From: Halomonas sp. KG2
GTDB lineage: Bacteria > Pseudomonadota > Gammaproteobacteria > Pseudomonadales > Halomonadaceae
Reading direction: 5' to 3'
Assembly (NCBI GenBank): GCA_030440445.1
Contig: CP098528.1
Coordinates: forward strand, 3,038,001 to 3,102,000
Length of the DNA stretch: 64,000 bases
The notes below the pieces were generated by a model. That model saw only the letters and a list, made by a program, of their open reading frames with translations. It had not been told where the DNA came from and made no database searches. This document shows positions 45,524 through 53,499 of the stretch, in pieces. The first letter of the stretch is position 1. Every line of letters starts with the position of its first letter. The position numbers were made by a program, and so were the translations under genes.

Positions 45524-47347
45524 CTACTCATCCGAAGTCCCACACCATCGATTTATGATTGACGTCAAATCAGCTTCTTGGGTCGCATCATTCGACCATC
45601 CACTTGCGAATTTAATATCGTTAGAATTAGGTAACTTTCCAGTTGATAATTCTCGAATTCTAATCCTGCTTGGAAGTGCTGCAGCCTCACCAACAAAAAT
45701 TGCCTCCCGTCTTGTAAGCGCCGATAACATTTTGGTCAAACCGCTTAAACTGTCAGGCAAGAACCTAGACACATGCTCTTGATCACTAGAATTCGACAAT
45801 CTGAGAACTATCCAAGAGTTGCACTGAGAAAGAACAGTGCTTTCAACATCAGATGGCCTTTGTGAAATAAGCCCTAGCCCTAATCCGTACTTTCGTCCCT
45901 CTTTTGCAATGCGTCGAATAGCGTCTTGAGCTTCTTTATATTGTGCCTCACCATGGTTTGGCACATAACGGTGCGCCTCTTCACAGATAAATAAGACGGG
46001 GTCTTTCTCTCTTTCATCCCTTGTCTGCCAGAGTTTGTATTGAAAAAGAAGGCGGGATATTAATGCGGTTAATGGTCCAGCCACCTCATTTGGCAGTCCA
46101 GATATATCTATGATGCGAATATCTTTTCCATTTGCTTCACCGACAAACTGCGCCAATATATCTTGTAGTGTTGGAGATTCAGCTTCACTATATTCTTTTA
46201 GCAAAAAACCAAGCTGTGGATTTGAGCGAAGGACTTTGAGTTTTTTAAGTATGTTATCAATTTTATCGCGTCCTGATGATGCAGCTAACTTATCCTGCTT
46301 CCCTTCTTTGCGACCTTGCACCTTGTCTATGTGTTTAACAAACTGTGTTAATTTGAATGGAACAGGTTTATCTCTATCAAAATTCAAAACCTGATCTTCA
46401 TCTACACCATCAGAAAGTGCGGCTTCTACTCCGCCGTTTGGCTCGACACCTACATCCTGCACACAGCCAGCTTCTAGCAATCTAGAATAGGTAATTGCTT
46501 CATAAACAATATTATTTTGAGAGGTAGCTTCATGTTCTGTCTTGCCAATGATTAACGATCTCAATTCATCACTGGACATAAGCCAATAAGGCAACTTCAA
46601 TAGCTCTGCATCATCTTCCACTACAGACGCATCATTATACGCTCGGTATACTTTTGCTCTATCCCCAAAAGCACTAGCGTATTCACCATGAGGATCAATC
46701 ATAACAATTCTTGGCTTTAACGTGGCGCCTCTAGGTCGATGATCTAGAACAGAGTGTAAAATTGATGCCACCGTTCCAGATTTCCCTGAACCAGTAGACC
46801 CTAATATCGCAAAGTGATGTCCAAACAGTTTATCAATATTCGCTCTGCATACTGCATTATTGCCCCCGATGTAATTCCCAACTGGAACCATAGGTGTAAT
46901 GGCTTCATCTTGAGCATTTGATTCAGCAGCTTTATAAATAGCCTCTAATTCATCGTTTAGGCAGATATAGGCACTTTGCAATGGTAAGGGGTAAGTTTCA
47001 ACACCACGAGAAAACTCAAGTCGAGATTTCTTATTAGACCAGATGCCTTGACCAAACAAGTCTGCCTCTAAGATACGAGCATCATCCGCTGCATTTATGA
47101 GTTGGCTGCTGTCTTCAGAAATCAACTCGGATCTCATTTTAAGCGACCGGACAAAAGCAAATAGAAGCTTTCTACCAAAATGTACTTTAATAATACTACC
47201 CATTTGTCCTACAGAATATACTTGTCCATCAACGGCACGAATGAGTTCACTAACACTGTCGTCAATTTCTATGCGTAAATTATTGCCCGACACCTCAATA
47301 ATTTTACCTATCTTTAACTCTTTCCGTGATTGGAAAATGTTACTCAT
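45524..47347 (-). CDS. herA: HerA-type ATPase of a SIR2-HerA antiphage system
   Basis: A 607-residue hexameric translocase-type ATPase. An N-terminal beta-barrel (about residues 10-100) precedes the DUF87 core with Walker A GSTGSGKSGTV near residue 195 and Walker B VMIDPHGEY near 230; an ICEEAHRYVPNHGEA segment and ISQRPSDVESTVLSQCNSWIVLRL follow, as in HerA. In known SIR2-HerA systems HerA assembles with the SIR2 protein and controls its NADase activity during phage infection. The start overlaps the SIR2 stop by one base (TAATG) with CAGGAG upstream. The gene is more A+T rich than recBD next to it. An attC-like site follows the stop. Confidence 0.9.
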   Translation of the reverse strand: MSNIFQSRKELKIGKIIEVSGNNLRIEIDDSVSELIRAVDGQVYSVGQMGSIIKVHFGRKLLFAFVRSLKMRSELISEDSSQLINAADDARILEADLFGQGIWSNKKSRLEFSRGVETYPLPLQSAYICLNDELEAIYKAAESNAQDEAITPMVPVGNYIGGNNAVCRANIDKLFGHHFAILGSTGSGKSGTVASILHSVLDHRPRGATLKPRIVMIDPHGEYASAFGDRAKVYRAYNDASVVEDDAELLKLPYWLMSSDELRSLIIGKTEHEATSQNNIVYEAITYSRLLEAGCVQDVGVEPNGGVEAALSDGVDEDQVLNFDRDKPVPFKLTQFVKHIDKVQGRKEGKQDKLAASSGRDKIDNILKKLKVLRSNPQLGFLLKEYSEAESPTLQDILAQFVGEANGKDIRIIDISGLPNEVAGPLTALISRLLFQYKLWQTRDEREKDPVLFICEEAHRYVPNHGEAQYKEAQDAIRRIAKEGRKYGLGLGLISQRPSDVESTVLSQCNSWIVLRLSNSSDQEHVSRFLPDSLSGLTKMLSALTRREAIFVGEAAALPSRIRIRELSTGKLPNSNDIKFASGWSNDATQEADLTSIINRWCGTSDE

Positions 47348-48534
47348 TAAACATCTCCTGTTCTGATGAAATTAGTTAAGCCATCAAAACGCCACCATGT
47401 ATACTTGCTAGCATCAGATTCAGCTAAAGGGGTTGTTGAATTATGGTAAATCCCTAGCTCACCGGCGACATACACTCTGGAACTAATTTTCGGGCAGCTT
47501 AGCCAAGCGTCTAAAGCCTTGTTAATTACAACTCCATCTTTTGGCGATTCTTGAATAAATGCAATAACCGTTGTTTGGTTAGACTCACTTCTTAAGGCGC
47601 TTTCTATTTCAGCATTTATATGGTCATCACCAAAACTGTAACCACAAGTAATTAATGTGTTTTGCTGCCCATTCATTAATGTTTTTCTTAAACCAAGGAA
47701 TAAGCTGGCAAATGGATCTTTCTGTGTTTCAACATATTTTGTTGCTTGAGGATAAATCATGATATTTGCAGGATTTGACAAATATTTAGTTCCATATCTT
47801 GCGCGCACTAGACCTAGCTCGTCATCTCTGTGCCAATCTATCGAACCATGTAATTTATATAGATGGTATGTGTTTGAATCCATGACTGCATTTGAGAATT
47901 CACTTTCTGGATTCCAAAAACCTACAGCACCACCTGAAAAGCCATCACAGACTATTTTCTTGTGTAGAGCCAAGGCGTCCTCAAGTAAAGTATCGTAATT
48001 TGTAGTAAAGAATGTAGTTTTTGAGCGTTGCTCAAGATTTGATTTGCTGAACAATAATGCTTCTACAAATTTAAAATGAGGTTCTATTTCAACTATCGGG
48101 TTTTCAGCGCTACCAATCTCCTCTTCTATCGCGCGATCAGCATTAGCAGCGACGTATCCGTACCTGACAATCCCCCCTATAGCCTTGATAATTTCTAGAT
48201 ATAACTTCCTTAGCTCTTCACTGTTGTAACTGTTAGCACCGATATATGCAGATTGGCTCCTTGATCTATCAGCAATAGCTAAAAGGTCACCTAAATGACT
48301 CAAGTAGTGTTCAACATGGCAGTCATCGGCTAGATCCGCTTTTAAAGCCCCCAAAATTTCTTTTTCTTTGTCCCCTGAATATTCTTCGACAATTTGCTCA
48401 ACGCGACTGGTCAATGGATACATTAAAGGTATTTTTGACCCGAAACTTATCCCAGCTCCAAAAAGCCAGCTTTGTCTACTTTGGGAGCTTAATAGCTGCT
48501 TCAAGTTTTCTAATCTATTATCAAATTCTTCCAT
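47347..48534 (-). CDS. SIR2-domain NADase-like protein of a SIR2-HerA antiphage system
   Basis: A 395-residue SIR2_2 family protein. NAD-binding and catalytic motifs are present: LFGAGISFGSKIP near residue 25, FFTTNYDTLLEDAL, YKLHGSIDW with the candidate catalytic His, and TCGYSFGDDHINAEIE. Such proteins degrade NAD when triggered by phage and cause growth arrest. It directly precedes herA with coupled translation, the standard order of this system. The start at 48534 has GAAGAG upstream; an in-frame ATG at 48567 is less likely. The upstream region holds the cassette boundary at 48598. Confidence 0.88.
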   Translation of the reverse strand: MEEFDNRLENLKQLLSSQSRQSWLFGAGISFGSKIPLMYPLTSRVEQIVEEYSGDKEKEILGALKADLADDCHVEHYLSHLGDLLAIADRSRSQSAYIGANSYNSEELRKLYLEIIKAIGGIVRYGYVAANADRAIEEEIGSAENPIVEIEPHFKFVEALLFSKSNLEQRSKTTFFTTNYDTLLEDALALHKKIVCDGFSGGAVGFWNPESEFSNAVMDSNTYHLYKLHGSIDWHRDDELGLVRARYGTKYLSNPANIMIYPQATKYVETQKDPFASLFLGLRKTLMNGQQNTLITCGYSFGDDHINAEIESALRSESNQTTVIAFIQESPKDGVVINKALDAWLSCPKISSRVYVAGELGIYHNSTTPLAESDASKYTWWRFDGLTNFIRTGDV

Positions 48535-48591
48535 AAGTTTCTCTTCAATAATTACGCTATGGAACACTCAACCAGGCACATACGCGTGTAG

Positions 48592-48609
48592 CTTTAACAG
48601 GTATTAGAC
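48592..48609 (-). repeat. Cassette 5' boundary core upstream of SIR2
   Basis: On the minus strand GTCTAATACCTG is followed by GTTAAAG-type core (CTG^TTAAAG). The core is the exact reverse complement of the R'' core of the attC-like site after herA. The flank GTCTAATA(C/G)CTGTTA is also found at the thioesterase cassette boundary (51137-51154), 14 of 15 bases identical. Confidence 0.55.
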
Positions 48610-48777
48610 GGAGCATTCTATGATCGAATGAACGTGTTGGCACTTCTTCCGGCAAAATGCAGCCTACGAGCCCCCCTAAGCCTATGATTCTTTAGTCTAA
48701 TAATTTCCATTAGACCGTATAGTCAAAATTCGCGTTCCTACTGAATTTCCAAGAATGTCCACTTTGGGTCGAAACAG

Positions 48778-49101
48778 TCATTTACTCACTTCCTTATAAA
48801 AAGCCACCTTGCCCGCTATAGCCTCCATGCCGCCAATCGGCTGCTCGTAGCTCCAAGCGATATCCTGAATATCACCCAGCGAGAAATACACTGTGTGCCC
48901 TTTAAACGGGCAATAGGTGGTGGTTTCTGACACGGTAAGTAAATTCATCCGCACGTCTTCGCGGGGGAAGTAGTGGCGTGGCGGGTAGCCGCGTTCGCGG
49001 AGTTCAAGCGTATTGGTGGAGTCGGCGATTAACGTGCCATCAACATGCGCCTGCACGCGTTGGCTAATAGGGTGAAGCTCATTGCGTGGGGAATTTGGCA
49101 T
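48778..49101 (-). CDS. DUF427 family protein
   Basis: A 107-residue DUF427 protein: VQAHVDGTLIADSTNTLELRERGYPPRHYFPREDV, then TTTYCPFKGHTVYFSLGD and DIAWSYEQP, the family's conserved blocks. The fold is a small beta-barrel; the biochemical role is unknown, although members are widespread in soil and marine bacteria. AGGGAA precedes the ATG. It lies between the SIR2-HerA cassette and DUF2235, on the same strand, with no attC-like site that I can recognise after it. Confidence 0.87.
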   Translation of the reverse strand: MPNSPRNELHPISQRVQAHVDGTLIADSTNTLELRERGYPPRHYFPREDVRMNLLTVSETTTYCPFKGHTVYFSLGDIQDIAWSYEQPIGGMEAIAGKVAFYKEVSK

Positions 49102-49246
49102 TAGGTTGTTCCCTGCGGCGTTGTCGCTCTAGTGCTTCGATCCTAGCAGTTAAATTATATTTAGCCTACTTTGCAGACTTAGTTTTTAGTCGATAGTAGT
49201 CACTTCATGACCTAGATCACTCATCACTTCCACGCCGCCGCCCGGC

Positions 49247-50296
49247 CTACTCCTCCGGTGGGGAAAGGTGGGCATCGGTCAAGGTACGTGGTCGATACTC
49301 ACTCGCGGTATCGGCCCAACGCTTCCATACACTCTCATCGACTGAAATATTCACCGCTGGCAGCCCCTGCATGCCCTGCGCATACTGCCGGTAAAATCGG
49401 CCGTCGCCCTTGTATCTAAGACGTGCATACTTGGCGTAGAGCCCTTTTATAAAATCAGCAAACGAATCTTTCGGTGCCATTTTCCAAGCATCCTCTGCAA
49501 CATTGAAGGGGGCCACTTTTAGGCCTGCCTGTTGCGCTTTGGTTAACATCCAGCTCAGCGGTATGTCGGCCAGTGTGTCGTCAGCGCCATAGCCGCCGCC
49601 TACATTGGCGTGGGCACCGATAAACCAGCGCTGCTCTACGTTGCGATTGCCTGTTTTCTGCTTGCCATCCTTGCTTGTCCAGAGCGATACGTTATACGCC
49701 GACCTGTGTTCGTCCAACGCGACCGCTTGATAGGCATGATCGACAATGCTGGAAAGCTCGGTATCGTGCCAATCGTATCTGCTTTTGAACAGGCTGGTTC
49801 CGGGCACGCCCAGTGCGCCAACGGTATCCCACACGCCAATGAAATGAATCCTGGGCTGGCGGCTGAAGCGCTCCTTGAACTCTGTGCATACCTCAGAATC
49901 GGGGTGCCAATCGCGGTTTCGATAAATACTTTCGGCCTTATCGAGCAGCCCTGGCGTGACGACATGCACTAGCCCGCATTTACGAATCATCCCCACCAGG
50001 CTTCTGGCGGTGTAGGCACCGCGGCTGAATCCAAATATCCAGATCTCATCGCCTTCACTGTAACGCCTTGCCAGCCAGTCATAGCCTTCCCGTAGGTTTT
50101 TGCTCAGCCCGTAACCGAAGGCTCCGCCGAAAAAGCGCTGAAATTTGGATGTCCCTACGCCGGGGTCGTAATAGAACCGCTGCCTGATACCGTCATCGTC
50201 ATCATGGAGCAGCCGGGTAATACGATAAACATTGGTTTGATCTTCAGGGTCGTTCCAGGTGCCATCGAATAGCAGAATCAATTTTTGTTTTGCCAT
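49247..50296 (-). CDS. DUF2235 alpha/beta hydrolase (Tle1-like phospholipase family)
   Basis: A 349-residue DUF2235 protein. The N-terminus KLILLFDGTWNDPEDQTNVYRI is diagnostic, and the nucleophile elbow is GFSRGAYTAR with Ser near residue 90; GVWDTVGALGVPG and FIGAHANVGGGY carry the candidate acid and His. Family members include type VI secretion phospholipase effectors, but no VgrG, PAAR or immunity gene is nearby, so a housekeeping or lipid-handling role is as likely. The ATG at 50296 follows GGGGGG; another ATG is four codons upstream. Confidence 0.88.
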   Translation of the reverse strand: MAKQKLILLFDGTWNDPEDQTNVYRITRLLHDDDDGIRQRFYYDPGVGTSKFQRFFGGAFGYGLSKNLREGYDWLARRYSEGDEIWIFGFSRGAYTARSLVGMIRKCGLVHVVTPGLLDKAESIYRNRDWHPDSEVCTEFKERFSRQPRIHFIGVWDTVGALGVPGTSLFKSRYDWHDTELSSIVDHAYQAVALDEHRSAYNVSLWTSKDGKQKTGNRNVEQRWFIGAHANVGGGYGADDTLADIPLSWMLTKAQQAGLKVAPFNVAEDAWKMAPKDSFADFIKGLYAKYARLRYKGDGRFYRQYAQGMQGLPAVNISVDESVWKRWADTASEYRPRTLTDAHLSPPEE

Positions 50297-50452
50297 GGTG
50301 CCCCCCATGATGATGCACGCCTTTGAAAAGTGCTCATGATCACTAAATGAGAGGCAGACGATGCGCTCTTGGCCAACGCGTACCTGCGACCTCCATATTA
50401 TTTATTGAAGGTTAGTCGACAATTCATCCCGTCACCTGCTGATAGTCAACTC

Positions 50453-50483
50453 TAAGCAGCGCCCCTGATGCGGGCGCTGCTTA
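50453..50483. other. Strong 12-bp inverted repeat
   Basis: TAAGCAGCGCCC pairs perfectly with GGGCGCTGCTTA across a seven-base loop. No T-run follows on either strand. It lies between DUF2235 and the recD remnant and could be a terminator or a structural element of the array. Confidence 0.6.
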
Positions 50484-50508
50484 AGAGGTGTTGGCCCGTC
50501 GCATCAAA

Positions 50509-50598
50509 CACGCTTGCGATTGACTCACGCTCATCGAAAGCAAACGCGGGTATTGAATGAGGAGGTGACAAGGGAGGTAATGAGGATGAGTGGGGAGG
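50509..50598 (+). pseudogene. Degenerate duplicate of the recD 3' end
   Basis: About 90 bases align with recD 44514-44605. The stretch from CTCACGCT (50524) to GAGTGGGGA (50597) matches at most positions, with one single-base deletion after AAACGCG, so the frame is broken. Without that shift the end would read VLNEEVTREVM, against VLNEAVTREVM in recD. It is in the same orientation as recD and ends exactly at the attC-like site 50598-50699. Confidence 0.75.
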
Positions 50599-50699
50599 GA
50601 TAACGCCGCGCTTTGCAGCTACTTTGTAGCGCCCGCAGAAAAGCAATCCACAGAAAAACAATCCACAGAAAAACAATCCGCCACAGCGCTTGGTTAGAT
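50598..50699 (-). repeat. attC-like site after the thioesterase, with internal 15-base repeats
   Basis: On the minus strand it runs from ATCTAAC (R'', fits RYYYAAC) to GTTATCC (R'). GCGCT near one end pairs with AGCGC near the other, at matching distance from the core boxes. The middle holds three copies of a 15-base unit (50636-50680, CAGAAAAACAATCCA type). The thioesterase stop codon begins in R''. R'' is the exact reverse complement of GTTAGAT at 51143-51137, the presumed start of the same cassette. Confidence 0.6.
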
Positions 50700-51109
50700 T
50701 ACGATGCAGCAATCCTGCTTATCGTGCCAAGAGAAACGGCTACCAGTTTTTCTTCACCATCTGCTTGAGCGTAGACCTTACACTCACAGGTCGCTTGCCG
50801 TTTTCCATAATATAAGACCGTTGACCTAGCGATCAATTTATCTCCGATCGCGGGTCTAACATAGTTTACTTTGTACTCTGACGTGACACAGCTTCCTAAC
50901 ACTGACGCTCCGGCAAAGGTAATACAGTTATCCGCCAAATAGCTAACGACACCACCATGCGCAAAACCATTGTTTTGCTTGAGATCATCTCTAATCTCAA
51001 GGCTCAACTCAGCACTTCCGGCTGCAAACGCTTCTAACTTTGCTCCCAACAGCAAGCTGAAAGACTGCTGTGACAGAATCTCTCTTCCTTTCTCTAATAT
51101 ATCACTCAA
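50699..51109 (-). CDS. PaaI/hotdog-fold thioesterase
   Basis: A 136-residue hotdog protein of the PaaI/YdiI type. The signature NNGFAHGGVVSYLADN near residue 47 carries the conserved His-Gly-Gly, followed by TSEYKVNYVRPAIGDKLIARSTV and a C-terminal beta-strand. It would hydrolyse an acyl-CoA or aryl-CoA thioester. Translation starts with TTG at 51109, with AAGGAG seven bases upstream; no ATG is available before the fold. It forms its own cassette between the core at 51137-51143 and the attC-like site. Confidence 0.85.
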   Translation of the reverse strand: MSDILEKGREILSQQSFSLLLGAKLEAFAAGSAELSLEIRDDLKQNNGFAHGGVVSYLADNCITFAGASVLGSCVTSEYKVNYVRPAIGDKLIARSTVLYYGKRQATCECKVYAQADGEEKLVAVSLGTISRIAAS

Positions 51110-51136
51110 TGTTCAGCTCCTTGCCCTACTCTGGAG

Positions 51137-51154
51137 ATCTAACAGCTATTAGAC
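51137..51154 (-). repeat. Cassette 5' boundary core upstream of the thioesterase
   Basis: On the minus strand GTCTAATAGCTG is followed by the core GTTAGAT, a perfect GTTRRRY. The core complements R'' of the attC-like site after the thioesterase, and the flank equals that at 48592-48609 except for one base within 15. Confidence 0.55.
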
Positions 51155-51161
51155 AGCGCTT

Positions 51162-51788
51162 TTACCTCTGCTTCATGAACGCCACAGCCAGACCCGATGA
51201 GACAAACGTAACGCCTGCTCCAATATTTAAGCCAGAAACCAATTTGGGTTTGTTTCTCAGCCATTCCGATAGCCTAGATGAAAACACGCCCATAAGGCTG
51301 AAACCTACCGCTGTTAAAATCGCAAACCAAACCCCATAGCCAATCATTTGCCAGGTCACAGAGCCCAGATTAGGATTTACGAATTGAGGGACAAACGCGA
51401 GCACAAACATACCCGGCTTAGGTTTGAGTGCCGCTGAAAGGAAGCCCGTTGAAAATATAGTTTTTAAAGACTGTTTTTTTGCAGGCTCTAAGGAAAATAG
51501 GTTTCGAGAGCGAAGGACTTTAACGCCTAACCAAATTAGATAGCCCGCACCAATAATCTTGACCACATAGAAGGCTAGCTCGGACGTTTGAATTAAAAGA
51601 GTCAGCCCAAATGTCGCCGCTAGTACGTGAAATAGAATCCCCATTCCAGACGATAAGCCAGAAACGGTTGCGGCCAATCTGCCTTGGCTTAAACCTCGTC
51701 CTATCGCCAGCATGTTATCTGGCCCAGGTGAAATCACTAACAGCAAACACGCCAGTGTATATGTAGCCAACACCTCTAGTGGAAACAT
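51162..51788 (-). CDS. LysE/RhtB family amino acid exporter
   Basis: A 208-residue inner membrane protein with about six helices. The family motif LLLVISPGPDNMLAIGRGLSQGRLA is near residue 16, and GAGYLIWLGVKVLRS and GFLSAALKPKPGMFVLAFVPQFV follow. Members export lysine, threonine, homoserine or similar amino acids. AAGGAGATG precedes the ATG. It lies on the same strand as the cassette genes but I find no attC-like site before it. Confidence 0.9.
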   Translation of the reverse strand: MFPLEVLATYTLACLLLVISPGPDNMLAIGRGLSQGRLAATVSGLSSGMGILFHVLAATFGLTLLIQTSELAFYVVKIIGAGYLIWLGVKVLRSRNLFSLEPAKKQSLKTIFSTGFLSAALKPKPGMFVLAFVPQFVNPNLGSVTWQMIGYGVWFAILTAVGFSLMGVFSSRLSEWLRNKPKLVSGLNIGAGVTFVSSGLAVAFMKQR

Positions 51789-51919
51789 GTCATCTCCTTC
51801 TACCTGTAACCGAACGTCATCGCCAGCGGGACTTCCTGCTCAGGTGGTGGTTAGGATCGGTATTGTTAGGTTCGTTGAGTTATATAGCAGAGAACTCTAT
51901 TAACTATTAGCCTACTGCT

Positions 51920-51959
51920 GCCCTCCTCGCGGGTGCGCCGGAGGCTTACCACGCGCTAC
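51920..51959. repeat. Second copy of the interspersed element seen at 29809
   Basis: TTACCACGCGCTAC (51946-51959) is the reverse complement of GTAGCGCGTGGTAA at 29809-29822, and CGCGGGTGCGCC nearby corresponds to the second block. The rest of 51789-52074 holds nothing else that I can support. Confidence 0.4.
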
Positions 51960-52074
51960 AAAACCATAAGTCTTGATCTGTCGCCGCTGCTTCGCACAAA
52001 CGTCAGCCGTGAGGCAGATTTACTTTTGCCTTGAAGTAAACTTTTGCATGGAGTAGCGCAAGCTTACGAGTATC

Positions 52075-53499
52075 TTAACGGGTTGCATGAGATGCAAGGT
52101 ACACACGATCTCTACCTTCTTTCTTGGCTTTGTACATAGCCTCATCCGCACGAGCCAGTAAGCTTTCGGGAGACTCGCCATTTTCCAACATGGCGACCCC
52201 AACACTTATGCTTAGCGTAGTAGACTCTCCGCTGCCAACATCGATCGGCGCAGCGGCTAACCGCTTTCTCAGATTATTGCCCAATTTCTGGCTGGCTTCC
52301 AAATTTGCACCGGGTAAGAGAAAGACAAATTCCTCCCCCCCTATACGGCCACAACAATCAGTTTTGCGCCCTACCTCCGATGCTAAACGAGCAAACTCAG
52401 TCAATGCTAGATCACCTGCAGCATGCCCCCATTTATCATTAATCTTCTTAAAATAATCAATATCTATCGAAAGAACACTGAGACTATTACCAAACCGTGA
52501 TGCTTGGTTTACTAGTTCACTCAGGCGCTCCATTGTTGCGCGCCAATTTGGCAAACCAGTCAATCCATCAATACTAGCCAGGCGCTTCATTTCCTCCTCA
52601 GACTGCTTCTTATATAGGAGATAACTAACAGTATCTGAGAGCAACGTAATAAGAATATGATCATCCTTGCAAAATGGCTCAACCGGAGTAGGACTAGAAA
52701 AATTAATCGTTCCATATAGTTGACCAGATAATCTTATCGGAGCGCCAATATACGACTCCAGCTTTAAGTTTGTGTAGCAGGGATGCTTTTTAATTTCACT
52801 TTTCGCCACGAAATGAAAACCGACCGACTTACCCGCACTTAACGTGTGAATACAATAAGTTCCCGACAAATCAAACGTTGTTAATGGTTCCAGCTCTCCT
52901 TTGAGATCAACGCAGTACTCGATGGTGTATTGGTTTCCTACAATACGAGAAACAATCGCTTTTTCGAGACCAAAGTGGTCCAGGCCAACCCGAAGCAGTC
53001 GTTCTATTTTATTACTCTGGCTCAGCGCGACATCTGAAGTTATGTTTTGGATCTTTTGTAGAGTATCCAAAGACTGATCTGTTGTGCGAGCTGGGCGGAT
53101 AATGCCAATAAATCCTACTACTTTCCCATCCTTAGCCCGCATAGCTGCACCCGTCGTCAGGCCAAAAAACTGCTCTCCATCCGAGCGCCGATATGCAACT
53201 CTGTAGTTCTCCGCAGCTATTTTGCTGTAAGTATTAAAGCGTATCCGACCTTGTTCGGAAAAATCGTTTTCATCGGCATACAGTATTTTTGCCTCTTCAC
53301 CATATAGCGCGTTTTTTGAGTATCCAAACAGCTGTTCTGTCGCAGAATTCACATAAACCAAACGCCGACTTGCGTCGGTAACGACAACGGCTTCTTCAAA
53401 AGCGTCGAATACTTCGGTGAATAGTGATAGTGAAATCGAATTTACGCCGCCGTCATCAACCAAAGCTTTAGTCGTTTCTCCTAGCTTATCGTCTTTCAT
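52075..53499 (-). CDS. Diguanylate cyclase with PAS and GAF domains
   Basis: A 474-residue cytosolic signalling protein. Residues about 20-135 are a PAS domain (FEEAVVVTDASRRLVYVNSATEQLFGYS), about 150-305 a GAF domain (ISKxHPCYxNLKLESYIGAPIRLSGQLYGTINF type), and about 310-470 a GGDEF domain with SIDGLTGLPNWRA and the active-site loop GGEEF. An RKTD inhibitory site stands five residues before the loop, so product inhibition by c-di-GMP is expected. It makes c-di-GMP and so affects biofilm and motility. The start at 53499 has AAAGGTG upstream. There is no EAL domain. Confidence 0.92.
   Translation of the reverse strand: MKDDKLGETTKALVDDGGVNSISLSLFTEVFDAFEEAVVVTDASRRLVYVNSATEQLFGYSKNALYGEEAKILYADENDFSEQGRIRFNTYSKIAAENYRVAYRRSDGEQFFGLTTGAAMRAKDGKVVGFIGIIRPARTTDQSLDTLQKIQNITSDVALSQSNKIERLLRVGLDHFGLEKAIVSRIVGNQYTIEYCVDLKGELEPLTTFDLSGTYCIHTLSAGKSVGFHFVAKSEIKKHPCYTNLKLESYIGAPIRLSGQLYGTINFSSPTPVEPFCKDDHILITLLSDTVSYLLYKKQSEEEMKRLASIDGLTGLPNWRATMERLSELVNQASRFGNSLSVLSIDIDYFKKINDKWGHAAGDLALTEFARLASEVGRKTDCCGRIGGEEFVFLLPGANLEASQKLGNNLRKRLAAAPIDVGSGESTTLSISVGVAMLENGESPESLLARADEAMYKAKKEGRDRVYLASHATR

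Larger units (their letters stand above)
44682..48598 (-). mobile_element. Putative integron-type cassette pair (attC-bounded) beside recD
   Basis: Two adjoining cassettes on the minus strand: SIR2-HerA (48598 to 45449) and membrane protein plus lipoprotein (45449 to 44688). Each ends in an attC-like site and starts with a GTTRRRY-like core. For SIR2-HerA the start core GTTAAAG (48598-48592) is the exact reverse complement of the R'' core CTTTAAC of its own attC (45500-45494). For the second, start core GTTATGC matches its R'' ACATAAC in six of seven bases. No integrase gene is in the window, so this is a CALIN-like or sedentary array, or cassettes inserted at a secondary site. Confidence 0.65.

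Noticed and set aside
48690..48715. Inverted repeat GTCTAAT/ATTAGAC between DUF427 and SIR2 as a fourth attC
   Set aside because: The stem is only seven bases, the core boxes GTTRRRY/RYYYAAC are not both present and no long paired arms are visible.
50636..50680. Possible CRISPR-like array
   Set aside because: Units are directly adjacent without spacers, only three copies; no cas genes anywhere in the window.
50452..50712. 86-codon minus-strand frame with repeated LFFCG
   Set aside because: The repeat is the 15-base array inside the attC-like site read in one frame; no start signal.
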